Assembly (NCBI RefSeq): GCF_014648095.1
Contig: NZ_BMQL01000003.1
Span: 1 to 64,000 of the forward strand
Reading direction: 5' to 3'
DNA length: 64,000 bases
Source of the DNA: Deinococcus ruber
Lineage (GTDB): Bacteria > Deinococcota > Deinococci > Deinococcales > Deinococcaceae
Shown: one piece after another, positions 43,693 through 53,312 of the stretch
Layout of the letters: every line of letters starts with the position of its first letter
Numbering within the stretch: the stretch's first letter is position 1
Position numbers and translations under genes: made by a program
Notes under the pieces: generated by a model
What the model saw: the letters and a program-made list of their open reading frames with translations, nothing else
Database searches by the model: none
Told to the model about the DNA's origin: nothing

Positions 43693-44724
43693 ATGCAGCT
43701 TCTCCTCGACCTCCACCCCGACGCCTATCCACTCGAAGGCTACCGCCGCAAGCAGTTGCTGGAGTGGATCTTCGTGCATGGCGCTGGAAGTTTCGAGGCC
43801 ATGACCAACCTGCCTGCGGCGGTGCGGGCCGAGCTGAGCGAGTCGTATACCCTCGACCCTTTCAAGGCCATCGAAACCTTTGCCAGCACCGACGGCAGCG
43901 TCAAATACCTGTTTACCCTGCCCGACAACCGCCAGATGGAAGCGGTGTACATGCCGTATCTCGACCGCAAGACCATCTGTGTTTCGACGATGGTGGGCTG
44001 TCCGGCCAAGTGCGCCTTCTGCGCCACCGGGGCGCTGGGCTTCGGGCGCAATCTGACGGCGGGCGAAGTGGTAGGGCAGATTCTGGCGGTGGCCCGCGAT
44101 CAGGGCATGTCGCCCCGCGAACTGCGAAATCTGGTGTTCATGGGCATGGGCGAGCCGCTGCTGAACTACGATCACACCATCGGCGCGGCGAGGTTGTTGC
44201 TGCACCCGCAGGCACTGGGCATGAGCAAACGCCGCGTCACGCTTAGCACGGTGGGGCTGCCCAAGGGTATTCGCAAACTGGCGCAGGAAGACGACCTGGG
44301 CATCAAGCTCGCCATCAGCCTGCACGCCCCCGACGAGGCCACGCGGCAGCAGATCATTCCAACCAGTTACGCCAACACCATCGCCGACATCATGGCTTCG
44401 GCCCGCGAGTATCAGGCAGTCACGGGCCGCCGCGTGACCTTCGAGTACGCCATGCTCAAGGGGGTCAACGACTCTGTGTGGCAGGCCGAAGCGCTGGCCG
44501 ACCTGCTGCGCGGCCTCGTGTCGCACGTCAACCTGATTCCCATGAATCCCTGGGAAGGCAGCGGTTTCGAGGAGAGCAGCGAGGCGCAGCTTCAGCTGTT
44601 TTACGACACTCTCGAAGACCGGGGCGTCGAGGTCAGTGTGCGCCGCAGCCGGGGGCGCGATGCGGGCGCAGCCTGCGGGCAGCTGGCACTCAAGCACCCG
44701 GAAGCGGTACAGGCCACCGCCTGA
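43693..44724 (+). CDS. rlmN: 23S rRNA (adenine-2503-C2)-methyltransferase
   Basis: A radical-SAM enzyme that methylates A2503 of 23S rRNA, and A37 in some tRNAs. The 343 residues include the iron-sulfur motif C103-x3-C107-x2-C110, the [12 protein letters not shown] motif, and the C-terminal [11 protein letters not shown] with the methyl-carrying Cys. Length and motifs are complete. TATACT 6 nt upstream indicates leaderless expression. Confidence 0.97.
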   Translation: MQLLLDLHPDAYPLEGYRRKQLLEWIFVHGAGSFEAMTNLPAAVRAELSESYTLDPFKAIETFASTDGSVKYLFTLPDNRQMEAVYMPYLDRKTICVSTMVGCPAKCAFCATGALGFGRNLTAGEVVGQILAVARDQGMSPRELRNLVFMGMGEPLLNYDHTIGAARLLLHPQALGMSKRRVTLSTVGLPKGIRKLAQEDDLGIKLAISLHAPDEATRQQIIPTSYANTIADIMASAREYQAVTGRRVTFEYAMLKGVNDSVWQAEALADLLRGLVSHVNLIPMNPWEGSGFEESSEAQLQLFYDTLEDRGVEVSVRRSRGRDAGAACGQLALKHPEAVQATA

Positions 44725-44912
44725 CACGACGCCCTGAGGAACGCAGTCGGCCTCTGGCTGCACTCGCCCGTTCCAGCACCGCAGTTCACCAAAAGCACAC
44801 CTGCCGCGAAGGGCTGGAGGGGGCGTTTGGTTGCGCTGTGTGCGAGGTTTCGTAAGGGCAGCCAAAGAGACGCATGCTACGATAACGCCAGATTTCCCCT
44901 CAGGAGGAGCTG

Positions 44913-46571
44913 GTGTCTCATAAACTCCCCATACTGCTGCTCAGTGCTGCATTGACGTTCGCCGCTTCGGGTCAAACCTTGGCTCAGACGGCTGCTGAAG
45001 AGATCGGTGTGACGCAGATCAGCACCACGTTGCAACAAACGCAGCCGACCGCTCCGCAGATCAAGATTCCCGCCGTCATCACCCAGGCCGTCCAGGCGAC
45101 CAATGCTGCTGCCGATGCACTCAATGCTGTTCCCTCAGGCCCGGCCCTGCCGCCAGTGGTGCCGCCCACCCCGGTGTATCTGGCAGGGCTGAGCACCGCT
45201 CAACAGAGCCTCCAGGCCGGAAACTACCGTCAGGCCCAGAAGCAGTACGAAGCGCTGGTAGCCCAGAACTATCAGAACCCGCAGGCGCATTTCGGCCTGG
45301 GTCTCAGTCTGTTCGCGCAGTCTGATCTGAACGGCGCAAAATTCGAATTCTCGCAGCTGGCCGCGCTCGATCCGTCGGGCTTCGAGGGGCCGTATAACCT
45401 GGGTGTCATCGCCAGTCGGCAGGGCCAGTCGGCGGAAGCGCTGACGCAGTTCGGCAAGGCTGCCGGGCTGGCACGCGGCAAGGTCACGGTGGCAGTCATG
45501 CGGCAGGTGCTCGAAGCGCTGGCGGGCGAGCAGACCCGCAAGCAGGATTATACCGGGCTGGTCGCCACGCTCTCCGAGATGAGCCGCGCAGAACCCACCG
45601 ACCTGACCTTGCAGGTGCGTGAGGCTCAGGCGCTGGTGCTGTCGGGCCAGGGCACGGTGGCGTTGCCGGTGCTGTACGCGGTGCGTCAGACCGATCCGGG
45701 GAATGTGGACGCCGCTCTGCTCACCGCCGACATCTATATCGATCAGAAGTTGCAGAGCCGCGCCATCCGTGAACTCGATCTGGCGACAGCCGCCGCCACA
45801 GATGGCAGTGCCAAGGGTAGGTTGCTGCTGCACAAGGCCGAACTGCTGGCTGCCGTGTCTCCGTCCAAAGATGCGCTTCAGGCAGCTGTAGCCGCCACCC
45901 AGGCCGACAGCCGGAACGCGGCTGCCTTCGCCAAACTCGGAGAACTGCGCTTTGCCCGCACCGACCGTTCGGGCGCACTGAGCGCGTGGCAGGCAGCCGT
46001 GAAGCTCGAACCCAAAAACGGGCTGTACCGCGCCAATCTGGCCGTGGTGCGCCTGAGTCTGGGTCAGCTCTCGGAGGCTGCCCAGGATGCCCGTAGCGCC
46101 TCCAACCTGTCGAGCGACAATGCCACGGTGGCCCGCGCCCAGTTTGTGCTGGGGGTGGCGTCTTACCGTCAGAAGGCGTATGCCCAGGCGCGTTCGGTGC
46201 TCGCCAGCAGCGTCCTAAAAGCCCCCAGCGCCGAAGCTTATCTGTGGCTTGGTCTGACCAGCTACGCGCTGAAGGATTACGCTGGAGCCGTGGACGCCCT
46301 GACCCAGAGCAATACGCTTCAGCCGAATGCGGCGACCCGTGTCAATCTGGGTTCGGCACTGCTGGCCGCTGCCCGCTACAGCGAAGCCGAGACGGTGCTG
46401 CGTGCGGTGGTGGTGGCCGACGCCAGCAACGCCGCCGCGTGGTATCAGCTTGGGCTGGCGCGGCGTGCGCTGGGCCGTGAGGCCGAAGCGCAGACTTCGT
46501 TCCGCACCGCCGCCAATCTCGGTGATGCCCGCGCCCGCAGCGCCCTGAAGGTGAAGGCTGGAGCCCCCTGA
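44913..46571 (+). CDS. Exported tetratricopeptide-repeat protein
   Basis: 552 residues with a signal peptide (about 1-25, ends L-A-Q before T-A-A). After a linker rich in Pro/Val/Ala (about 45-90) come roughly ten TPR-like helix pairs (for example A-Q-K-Q-Y-E-A-L-V-A-Q-N and A-R-Y-S-E-A-E-T-V-L). It probably scaffolds envelope protein complexes. GTG start fixed by CAGGAGGAG at 44901-44909. It precedes the double-SPOR protein by 57 nt, so the two may form an envelope or division-related unit. Confidence 0.85.
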   Translation: MSHKLPILLLSAALTFAASGQTLAQTAAEEIGVTQISTTLQQTQPTAPQIKIPAVITQAVQATNAAADALNAVPSGPALPPVVPPTPVYLAGLSTAQQSLQAGNYRQAQKQYEALVAQNYQNPQAHFGLGLSLFAQSDLNGAKFEFSQLAALDPSGFEGPYNLGVIASRQGQSAEALTQFGKAAGLARGKVTVAVMRQVLEALAGEQTRKQDYTGLVATLSEMSRAEPTDLTLQVREAQALVLSGQGTVALPVLYAVRQTDPGNVDAALLTADIYIDQKLQSRAIRELDLATAAATDGSAKGRLLLHKAELLAAVSPSKDALQAAVAATQADSRNAAAFAKLGELRFARTDRSGALSAWQAAVKLEPKNGLYRANLAVVRLSLGQLSEAAQDARSASNLSSDNATVARAQFVLGVASYRQKAYAQARSVLASSVLKAPSAEAYLWLGLTSYALKDYAGAVDALTQSNTLQPNAATRVNLGSALLAAARYSEAETVLRAVVVADASNAAAWYQLGLARRALGREAEAQTSFRTAANLGDARARSALKVKAGAP

Positions 46572-46634
46572 GATGATCCTCCTTCTTCATGCAGGGCAGC
46601 TTCGTCTGCTCGTTTCTTCTCCGGAGGTATGCGC

Positions 46635-47759
46635 TTGAATTTTGTGAAACGCCGCTGGCCCGATCTGCTGATCGTTCTGCTGGTGCTGTTGCTGCTGCTG
46701 GGCTTCGCTTCGCTGCTGCTGGGCAAAAACCCTGCCAGCGTGTCTGGAAACAGTGCCGGGCAGTCGCCGTCTGTCGAAACCGAGCCGACACCGAGCACGC
46801 CTAGTACATCCACTCAGCCGAGCGGTAATCAGTCCACTGCCGCTGCGACTCCGCCCGCAACGACGACAACCACGACCCCGCCGACCACCTCGGCCACGCC
46901 TGCGCCTTCGGGCCAGCCGACTGCCTCCGCGCCATCTACGGCGGCCACCACGCCTGCGACAGGCAGCGACCAGAGTCAGAGTGCGGGCGATCAGACGTCC
47001 GGTTCTGCCACTGTCCCGACGATTCCAGCCGGGCCAATCGGCACCGATACCAGCACCAACAACACGCCGCCCGCCGCTGCCACGCCCACCACGCCCAGTT
47101 CCACCCCTGCGGCCACGCCGTCCACCACGCCCCCTGCCGCTACCACCACAACGCCCACCCTGACGCCGCGTGCAGGCGGCTCTGTCTCGACCTCCGAGGC
47201 ACGTGTGCCAACTCGCAACGACTACCGCATCAGCCTGGGAACCTTCAGCAGTGAGGCGGCGGTGCAGGCGGCGACAGCGGGCGTCAGCCGTCTGGGTTAC
47301 ACCGTTTACCCGATCACGGTTACCAGCGGCGCAGTGGCTCAGGTCGGGCCGTTTGCCACCCGCGAGCAGGCCAATCAGGCACTTGCCGACATTCAGCGGG
47401 CCATGCCCAGTGCGCTGCTGTATCCGCCGCGCAATGCTCCCGCAAGTGACAGCAGCAGCAGTTCCACGTCGTCCAACACCTCCAGCGCAGCTTCGACCAG
47501 CCAGAGCAGCACGCCTGCTCCAAGCGCTCCGGCTGCCGCCCCAGACGGCCCGGTGTATCTCCAGGTGGGCGCGTATAACACCGTCGATGCTGCTCAGGCC
47601 ACCGTCAGCAAGATGCGCGACCTGGGGTACGATCCCACCGTCAATGCTCCGGCGGGCCGCAAGGTCACGGTGCTGGTTGGGCCATTCCGTGGCGACGCGC
47701 TGCTGCGTACCGAGCGCCGCCTCGATGCCAACGGGCAGGATCACTTCCGGGTTCGTTGA
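46635..47759 (+). CDS. Membrane-anchored protein with two SPOR domains
   Basis: 374 residues. One N-terminal transmembrane helix (about 9-28) is followed by a 150-residue Thr/Pro/Ser/Ala linker and two SPOR repeats: about 195-265 (Y-R-I-S-L-G-T-F-S-S, V-G-P-F-A-T) and 305-372 (Y-L-Q-V-G-A-Y-N-T, V-G-P-F-R-G). SPOR domains bind glycan strands lacking stem peptides at division sites. I chose TTG 46635, because GGAGG (46623-46627) is 7 nt from it, while the ATG at 46629 is only 1 nt away. Last codons run into rex. Confidence 0.85.
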   Translation: MNFVKRRWPDLLIVLLVLLLLLGFASLLLGKNPASVSGNSAGQSPSVETEPTPSTPSTSTQPSGNQSTAAATPPATTTTTTPPTTSATPAPSGQPTASAPSTAATTPATGSDQSQSAGDQTSGSATVPTIPAGPIGTDTSTNNTPPAAATPTTPSSTPAATPSTTPPAATTTTPTLTPRAGGSVSTSEARVPTRNDYRISLGTFSSEAAVQAATAGVSRLGYTVYPITVTSGAVAQVGPFATREQANQALADIQRAMPSALLYPPRNAPASDSSSSSTSSNTSSAASTSQSSTPAPSAPAAAPDGPVYLQVGAYNTVDAAQATVSKMRDLGYDPTVNAPAGRKVTVLVGPFRGDALLRTERRLDANGQDHFRVR

Positions 47760-48481
47760 GCGTGAGCAGCCAGGACATTCCCACCGCCGCCATCTCCCGC
47801 CTGGTCATCTATCTGCGAATTCTGGAGGCGCTGGAAGCTGCCGAAATCTCGCGCACCAGCAGCAGCGATCTGGCCGAGCGTGCCCAGGTGACGGCGTTTC
47901 AGGTTCGCAAGGATCTGGCGTACTTCGGGCGCTTCGGCACGCGTGGAATGGGGTATACCGTGCCCCTCCTGAAGCGTGAACTGATGCGGGTGCTGGGCCT
48001 GAACCGTACCTGGAACGTGGTGATTATGGGGATGGGGCGGCTGGGTCAGGCCGTTGCCAATTATCCGGGCGCCAGTGATTATCAGTTCGGATACGTGGGC
48101 CTGTTCGATATCGACCCTGAGCTGGTCGGGCGCGAGATTCGTGGGCTGAAAGTCCAGCATGCCGACGAACTGAAAGGCTTCGTGCAGACGAGACCGGTTG
48201 ATCTGGGCTTTCTGGCAGTTCCACCCGAACACGCGCAGGCTGCCGCACAGACCCTGGTGTCGGCGGGCATCCGGGGCATCCTGAACTTCGCGCCCACCAT
48301 GATCCAGCCGCGCCTGATTCCCGGGAGCAGCGAAGTGGAGAGCGAGTGGAAAGCCGTCAGTGTCGAGAACGTGGATTTTCTGGCGGGCATGAAGCGGCTG
48401 GCCTTCTACACTTTGAATCCGCACCTACGTCCCAGCGAACTGAAACCGAGCGAACTCAGCAGTACCGAATTGGAGGCATGA
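47756..48481 (+). CDS. rex: Redox-sensing transcriptional repressor Rex
   Basis: Senses NADH/NAD+ and represses fermentative or respiratory genes. The 241 residues have an N-terminal winged helix beginning I-P-T-A-A-I-S-R-L-V-I-Y-L-R-I-L-E and containing Q-V-R-K-D-L-A-Y-F-G-R-F-G-T-R-G, then a Rossmann domain with G-M-G-R-L-G-Q-A and a domain-swapped C-terminal helix. The C-terminus carries an extra tail with two P-S-E-L units. TTG 47756 overlaps the SPOR stop by 4 nt (TTGA); GTG 47762 is an alternative. No ROP-type operator was identified. Confidence 0.92.
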   Translation: MSVSSQDIPTAAISRLVIYLRILEALEAAEISRTSSSDLAERAQVTAFQVRKDLAYFGRFGTRGMGYTVPLLKRELMRVLGLNRTWNVVIMGMGRLGQAVANYPGASDYQFGYVGLFDIDPELVGREIRGLKVQHADELKGFVQTRPVDLGFLAVPPEHAQAAAQTLVSAGIRGILNFAPTMIQPRLIPGSSEVESEWKAVSVENVDFLAGMKRLAFYTLNPHLRPSELKPSELSSTELEA

Positions 48482-48485
48482 ACGT

Positions 48486-49106
48486 ATGAAGATGAAAGCA
48501 CTGATGGGCGCGGTACTGATGCTGGGGCTGGCAGCCTGTAATTCGGGCGGTGGCCTGAATATCGGACAGGGTTTTAACATAGACGCCAACTTGACGGGTG
48601 CCAGTGTGCGGACTGCGATCACACAGGTCGTCGACTCGACCACCGGTGCCGTCAAGCGGTACGAAAGCACGTATACGCTTACGCAGCCGAACGCCATCTT
48701 TAATGTGGGGCCGCAGAGTGTTGGAATGACGCTTCAGGGCTTCACGGTAGAGGTGCTGGACAATGCGGGCACGCGGTACGGTGACGATCAGGGCAAGTAT
48801 CAGCGCAGCGTGAGCTACGTGGTGCAGCCGGGCTTCATCTGCTCAACCGCCGGGACGACGCTTGACAACTGTGCTCCCAGTGCCAAGGTCGCCTCGAAGG
48901 TCGCCACCACCATCGGCAGCCTGCCTCTGGTCACTGACCGCATCGCTGCTCTGATCGTGAATGACTGCGAAACGACCGGCTGCCCCACCCTCAAGCTGAA
49001 AGTGACGTTCAGTGGAACCGACGACGCGGGAAGAGCACAGACGTTGACGGTCGTATCTGCCGACCTCGCGTCAAGTGTGTCTAGCTTCAGCACCATTAAA
49101 GAATAA
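48486..49106 (+). CDS. Putative lipoprotein of unknown function
   Basis: 206 residues with a clear lipobox L-G-L-A-A-C (Cys18) and a beta-rich body containing two Cys pairs (F-I-C-S-T...N-C and D-C-E-T-T-G-C), possibly disulfides. No family recognised. GGAGG lies 9 nt before the ATG. It directly follows rex, with 4 nt between, so it is probably the last gene of the TPR/SPOR/rex unit. Confidence 0.8.
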   Translation: MKMKALMGAVLMLGLAACNSGGGLNIGQGFNIDANLTGASVRTAITQVVDSTTGAVKRYESTYTLTQPNAIFNVGPQSVGMTLQGFTVEVLDNAGTRYGDDQGKYQRSVSYVVQPGFICSTAGTTLDNCAPSAKVASKVATTIGSLPLVTDRIAALIVNDCETTGCPTLKLKVTFSGTDDAGRAQTLTVVSADLASSVSSFSTIKE

Positions 49107-49524
49107 CTTGTTCAAGCAGGAACGGAAGCTGACTTGGAGCAGGTCGTGTGTCTCGAAGTTGTTCTAACAGACAGCCTCAGGTTCTCATAAGAAGGCGTTC
49201 CGGATGTGCCTTAAAAGAGTGGCGATCAATGAATTGGTCGCCGCAATTTGCAACACGGCTGATCTGTGTATCCAGCGCAACATCGTGAGAGTCTGATTCC
49301 TGTTTGCTAAAAAACGTATCAGCAGAGATTCATGCAGACGCGTTGGTCGTTTCTGACAGAGCGTGTGTCGAAAATGCAGCAACACTTGACGTGAGATTGA
49401 TGTAAAAACGTAAGAGTACCGCAGGTATCCTGGAGACTGATCTCACATAATCCGCGTCTGCACTCAGATATTCATGCACTCCGGGCTGGTTTTCGGAAAT
49501 CGACTCATAGGAGCAAAGATATAA
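49107..49524. other. 418-bp non-coding region, lower GC, no gene recognised
   Basis: Visibly richer in A and T than the surroundings. It holds a 9-bp hairpin with one G-T pair, ggcgatcaa/ttggtcgcc (49221-49242), and a short minus-strand frame (49185-49385) that looks non-conserved. It probably contains the promoter of the Ig-like lipoprotein; AGGAG at 49509-49513 is that gene's SD. Could be a decayed gene or mobile element. Confidence 0.4.
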
Positions 49525-52500
49525 ATGATGAGAAATTTGTTACGTACCCCCCTCCTCTGGACCCTTACCGGCGTTCTGGTGGCCTGTGGTGGGACCGGTG
49601 GGACGCCAGCCGCAACGAATCAACCGCCCGAAGTCAGCGTCAAGCTCTCAGACGGCTCTTCTATTTCGACCAGTACGTATCTGTCGGCCTCCGAGAAGCT
49701 GACGGTCAGCGCTTCGGATGTGGACGGCAGCGTCAGCAAGGTCGGCTGGGTACTTGACACCGGAACTCCTGCTGAAAAAAGCGGCCAGTTTTCCGGCACC
49801 GATGTCAAGGGCAAAATTACGCTGTCGCTGTCGGGCCTGAGCAGCGGTACGCATACTCTGAATCTGACGGTGACCGACAATCAGGGCAGCACCGGTAGCA
49901 GTTCGGTTTCCTTCAAGGTAGATGCCGAAGCGCCTCAGATCTCGACTGTGACTGTCAACGGCACAGCCGTCACGGAAGGCCAGGCTCTGACATTCAATGC
50001 TGGAGACGTTGCCACGCTGAAAGTCGTTGCGTCTGATCTGCGGGGCGGCGGCGACACTTCGGCGTCTCCGGCTGGTATTGCGGTTTATGTCGGCGATACC
50101 CTTGCCAGAACCTTGACATCTCCGGCCACTCTCGATCTGGCCGCTCTGGTGGGCAGCAGCACCTCGGTAAACACCATCAAACTCGTCGGTTTGGATACGG
50201 CGGGCAACACCAGCGCAACGCGTACCTTCACGGTTCAGTTTGCGGCTGCGGCCACAGGTGGAACGACCTCGACCCCTGTGCTGAACTGGCTGACTCCATC
50301 CGGCGATTTTGTGCGCGGCAATGGCGTGGTTGCCCTGAAAGCCACCGCCTTCAAGGACGGCGTGGATGTCAGCTCACAGGTCACGTATACCGCCTCCTGC
50401 GGCACCATCAGCGGCGCAAACTGGACGCTGGGCAGCGACTGTGCCGATGGCAGCAAACAGACGATCACGGCCACAGTGGTGAGCGGCGGTAAGTCTTACA
50501 GCATCGTCAAGACCGTCGCCGTCGATTCCTCTGATCCTTCTGTGCAGATCACCAGCCCGCAGCAGGGCCAGAGTTTCACCAGCAATCCGATCAGCGTGGG
50601 TGTGACTGCCAGCGACGCCGGAAGCGGCATTGACCATATCGATGTCCTTGCTAACGGCACAGTGGTGGGGTCGGTCAGCAGTGGCCAGGGATCGGTCGTG
50701 TGGGCACCGCAGAACGGCACGTACACCCTGACGGCCAATGTTTACGACAGGGTGGGCCGTACCTCAACCACCACCCTGAGCAATATCAAGGTGCAGTTGA
50801 CCAGTACGGACAATGCCGCGCCCAGCGTGAGTGCCTTCACCTTGCCCAGCACCGTGCAGCACAAAACCGTGACGGCGACGGTGGCCGTTACAGATCCGAG
50901 CCCGAGCAGCGGAATTGCCAAGGTGGAGCTGCTGGAAGGCAGTACCAGCCTGGGGGTGCAGACGACAGGCGTCAACGGCACATACACCTTCAGTCTGGAT
51001 ACCAGCAAGCTGAGCGACGGCGCACACACGTTGCGGGCGGTCGTGACCGACAACGTGGGACTGAGTGCCGAGAAGACCGGCACGCTGACGACCGACAACA
51101 CCGCGCCGGTGATTACCTGGCAGAGTCCGCGTGACGGCGCGGTGGTGGGAAAGACCGTGACGCTGAATGCCACCACCAGCGAAGGCACGGTCAGCTACAC
51201 GGTCGACGGTGTGGCGGCGACGGGGACGCAGGTTGCGCTGAGCGACGGGGCACACACGTTGGCGGCCACGGCGACCGACGCGGCTGGGAATACCACCACC
51301 ACCAGCGTGAACATCACCGCAGACGGCACCGCGCCAACCGCCACCATTCTTTCGCCCATCGCTGGCAGCACGATCAGTCAGACGCCCGTTTCGGTGCAGG
51401 TAAGTGCCAGCGACGCACTCAGCGGAGTCGACCACATCGATGTAAGCGTGAACGGCACCGTGATCGGCACGGTCAGTGGCGCACAGGGCACGGTGACGTG
51501 GGGGCCGAGCAACGGGACGTACACTATCAATGCACTTGCCTACGATAAGGCTGGAAACGTCAGCGCTCCGGTCAAGAGCGCGGTGACGATTGCAACGCCT
51601 GCGCCTGTTGTAGCTCCGCAGCCGGTCATCAATATCAACAGCACTGCCGCACAGCCCTACACAGGGGCGCTGAATGTTGGCGTCGCAGGGAATTTCGATT
51701 CGCGGAGCACGGTTTCCAAGCTGCTGCTTCAGATTGTTGATGCCAGCGGTGCAACAGATAACACCAGCTATGTCAGCAACCAGCCAAGCGCTTCATTCAG
51801 TGTCGATACAACCAAATATCCAGACGGCGATCTGACGCTTCAGGCCATTGCACTGACTGCCGAGGGTCTTCAGGGTAAATCGCTCGTCCAGACCGTTAAG
51901 ATTCAGAATATTTCTTCACCGATCATCGCCGTAACAGCTCCGACAGACGGCTCGACCTTTAATGGTGCGACCATGCCTGTGCAGATTAGTATTACCAAGC
52001 GCAATACTGGCTTTACGATTCTGGGCAATCAGCTCGTTGTGGATTTACTTGATTACAGAGGTCAGTCAGTAGGTACCAAAACGATTACCGGTATCCAGGA
52101 CAATGCGAGCGGCAACTATAGTACGAGTTTCGATGTGGCTGCACTTCCAGCGGATGTGTATACGATTCGTGTATCTACCCCTGTTCAGTTAACCGGGGGT
52201 ACTGCTCAGACTGTTGTTACGAGTAGCAAGGTTACTACTTCTTCGTCCAGTGTCAATCCGCCAGCCGCCATTATCCGCTTACCTGTTACCCTTGGCAATG
52301 GAAATCGTCCAAGTCTGACGAGTTCGTCGGGGTTCTTGGTGAACGTTAGCGATAATACTGGAGTCGACTACGTGCAGGTTCGTCTCGTCAGGCCGGACGG
52401 CACACCTCTGAACTCGTACCTGCTGAACGAGGGATTCATTGTAAAACCTCTGTACGCTGACATTGTTCTGCCCTCGCTTGATATTGACGGATCGCAGTAT

Positions 52501-52911
52501 GTTCCTGATGGGCCGTATATGCTGCGTGTAACCGTAGCAGATGTCGAAGGCAATAGAAATATTCAGGAAGTGCCTGTCAATGTTGACCGGAATGCTGCGA
52601 CCAACACTTTTTCACAGTCGGTCACAACAACACCGGGCACGCCGGATACAACTCCTGGGAAGTTTACCTATACCTCGGCGACCTGGACATTGACAGGCGT
52701 TACGAACGCGTCACGTGTGGTCGAGGTATTCAACAAGAGTGGTACGATCACGACGAATGTTCTGCCACAGGTACAGGGCAACCAGACAGCTGCAATTCAG
52801 TTCGGCGCTGAAGGAACATACAGCGTGGATTGGATTGTCGAAGACCTGACAACAGGAGCGGTTCGGTATATTTACGGCACTGTCGTTACTGTCGTAAAAA
52901 ACCCGACCTGA
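49525..52911 (+). CDS. Large surface lipoprotein with repeated Ig-like domains
   Basis: 1128 residues. The lipobox L-V-A-C gives Cys21. A Gly/Thr linker leads into about eight Ig-like units. Several are nearly identical in style: S-D-A-x-S-G-x-D-H-I-D-V with N-G-T-V (about 365 and 640) and S-D-G-A-H-T-L (about 495 and 575), matching bacterial Ig domains such as Big_7. Such proteins act as adhesins or structural surface components. Codon use shifts to A/T-richer after about residue 700 (51.6 kb), suggesting that the C-terminal third was acquired separately. ATG 49525 or 49528; SD AGGAG upstream. Confidence 0.85.
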   Translation: MMRNLLRTPLLWTLTGVLVACGGTGGTPAATNQPPEVSVKLSDGSSISTSTYLSASEKLTVSASDVDGSVSKVGWVLDTGTPAEKSGQFSGTDVKGKITLSLSGLSSGTHTLNLTVTDNQGSTGSSSVSFKVDAEAPQISTVTVNGTAVTEGQALTFNAGDVATLKVVASDLRGGGDTSASPAGIAVYVGDTLARTLTSPATLDLAALVGSSTSVNTIKLVGLDTAGNTSATRTFTVQFAAAATGGTTSTPVLNWLTPSGDFVRGNGVVALKATAFKDGVDVSSQVTYTASCGTISGANWTLGSDCADGSKQTITATVVSGGKSYSIVKTVAVDSSDPSVQITSPQQGQSFTSNPISVGVTASDAGSGIDHIDVLANGTVVGSVSSGQGSVVWAPQNGTYTLTANVYDRVGRTSTTTLSNIKVQLTSTDNAAPSVSAFTLPSTVQHKTVTATVAVTDPSPSSGIAKVELLEGSTSLGVQTTGVNGTYTFSLDTSKLSDGAHTLRAVVTDNVGLSAEKTGTLTTDNTAPVITWQSPRDGAVVGKTVTLNATTSEGTVSYTVDGVAATGTQVALSDGAHTLAATATDAAGNTTTTSVNITADGTAPTATILSPIAGSTISQTPVSVQVSASDALSGVDHIDVSVNGTVIGTVSGAQGTVTWGPSNGTYTINALAYDKAGNVSAPVKSAVTIATPAPVVAPQPVININSTAAQPYTGALNVGVAGNFDSRSTVSKLLLQIVDASGATDNTSYVSNQPSASFSVDTTKYPDGDLTLQAIALTAEGLQGKSLVQTVKIQNISSPIIAVTAPTDGSTFNGATMPVQISITKRNTGFTILGNQLVVDLLDYRGQSVGTKTITGIQDNASGNYSTSFDVAALPADVYTIRVSTPVQLTGGTAQTVVTSSKVTTSSSSVNPPAAIIRLPVTLGNGNRPSLTSSSGFLVNVSDNTGVDYVQVRLVRPDGTPLNSYLLNEGFIVKPLYADIVLPSLDIDGSQYVPDGPYMLRVTVADVEGNRNIQEVPVNVDRNAATNTFSQSVTTTPGTPDTTPGKFTYTSATWTLTGVTNASRVVEVFNKSGTITTNVLPQVQGNQTAAIQFGAEGTYSVDWIVEDLTTGAVRYIYGTVVTVVKNPT

Positions 52912-52930
52912 TCTTTTCACTGTCCATCGG

Positions 52931-52956
52931 CCCCACCTTTCCCGGGTGGGGTTTTT
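52931..52956 (+). terminator. Intrinsic terminator after the Ig-like lipoprotein
   Basis: ccccacc (52931-52937) pairs with ggtgggg (52945-52951), followed by five T. It lies 19 nt past the stop. Confidence 0.85.
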
Positions 52957-52965
52957 CACGTCTGC

Positions 52966-52971
52966 TACACT
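52966..52971 (+). promoter_or_regulatory. Leaderless-type -10 (TACACT) of darA
   Basis: TACACT ends 6 nt before the ATG at 52978, just after the upstream terminator. Confidence 0.5.
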
Positions 52972-52977
52972 GCGGCC

Positions 52978-53307
52978 ATGAAGCTTGTGATGGCGGTCAT
53001 TCAGGATGCCGACGCGGCCACGCTGATGCGTGCGCTGTCCGACAACGCCTTCGATGTCACCAAACTGGCCTCGACTGGCGGCTTTTTGCGCGAAGGAAAC
53101 ACCACCATGATGATCGGTGTGCAGGACGACCGGCTCGATGCCCTGAAGGCGCTGGTGCGCCAGACGTGCCGTGCCCGCACGCGGCTGGTGACGCCCGGTG
53201 TGCCGATGGGAGAACAGGGGGAAGGACTCGTGACAGAGCCGCTGGAAGTGCCGGTGGGCGGCGCGGTGATGTTTGTGCTGGGCGTCGATGAATTCGTGAA
53301 GGTCTAA
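52978..53307 (+). CDS. darA: Cyclic-di-AMP receptor, DarA/PstA family (PII-like)
   Basis: A 109-residue PII-like trimer subunit. The N-terminal [12 protein letters not shown] and [16 protein letters not shown] with I-G-V-Q-D-D-R are the hallmark c-di-AMP-binding segments of DarA. It is thought to signal c-di-AMP levels to an unknown partner. No diadenylate cyclase or phosphodiesterase is encoded in the window. Monocistronic between two terminators. Confidence 0.93.
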   Translation: MKLVMAVIQDADAATLMRALSDNAFDVTKLASTGGFLREGNTTMMIGVQDDRLDALKALVRQTCRARTRLVTPGVPMGEQGEGLVTEPLEVPVGGAVMFVLGVDEFVKV

Positions 53308-53312
53308 AGCAG

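Noticed and set aside
49185..49385. 66-codon minus-strand frame in the 418-bp gap
   Set aside because: No start signal, no recognisable domain, composition like the surrounding non-coding DNA.
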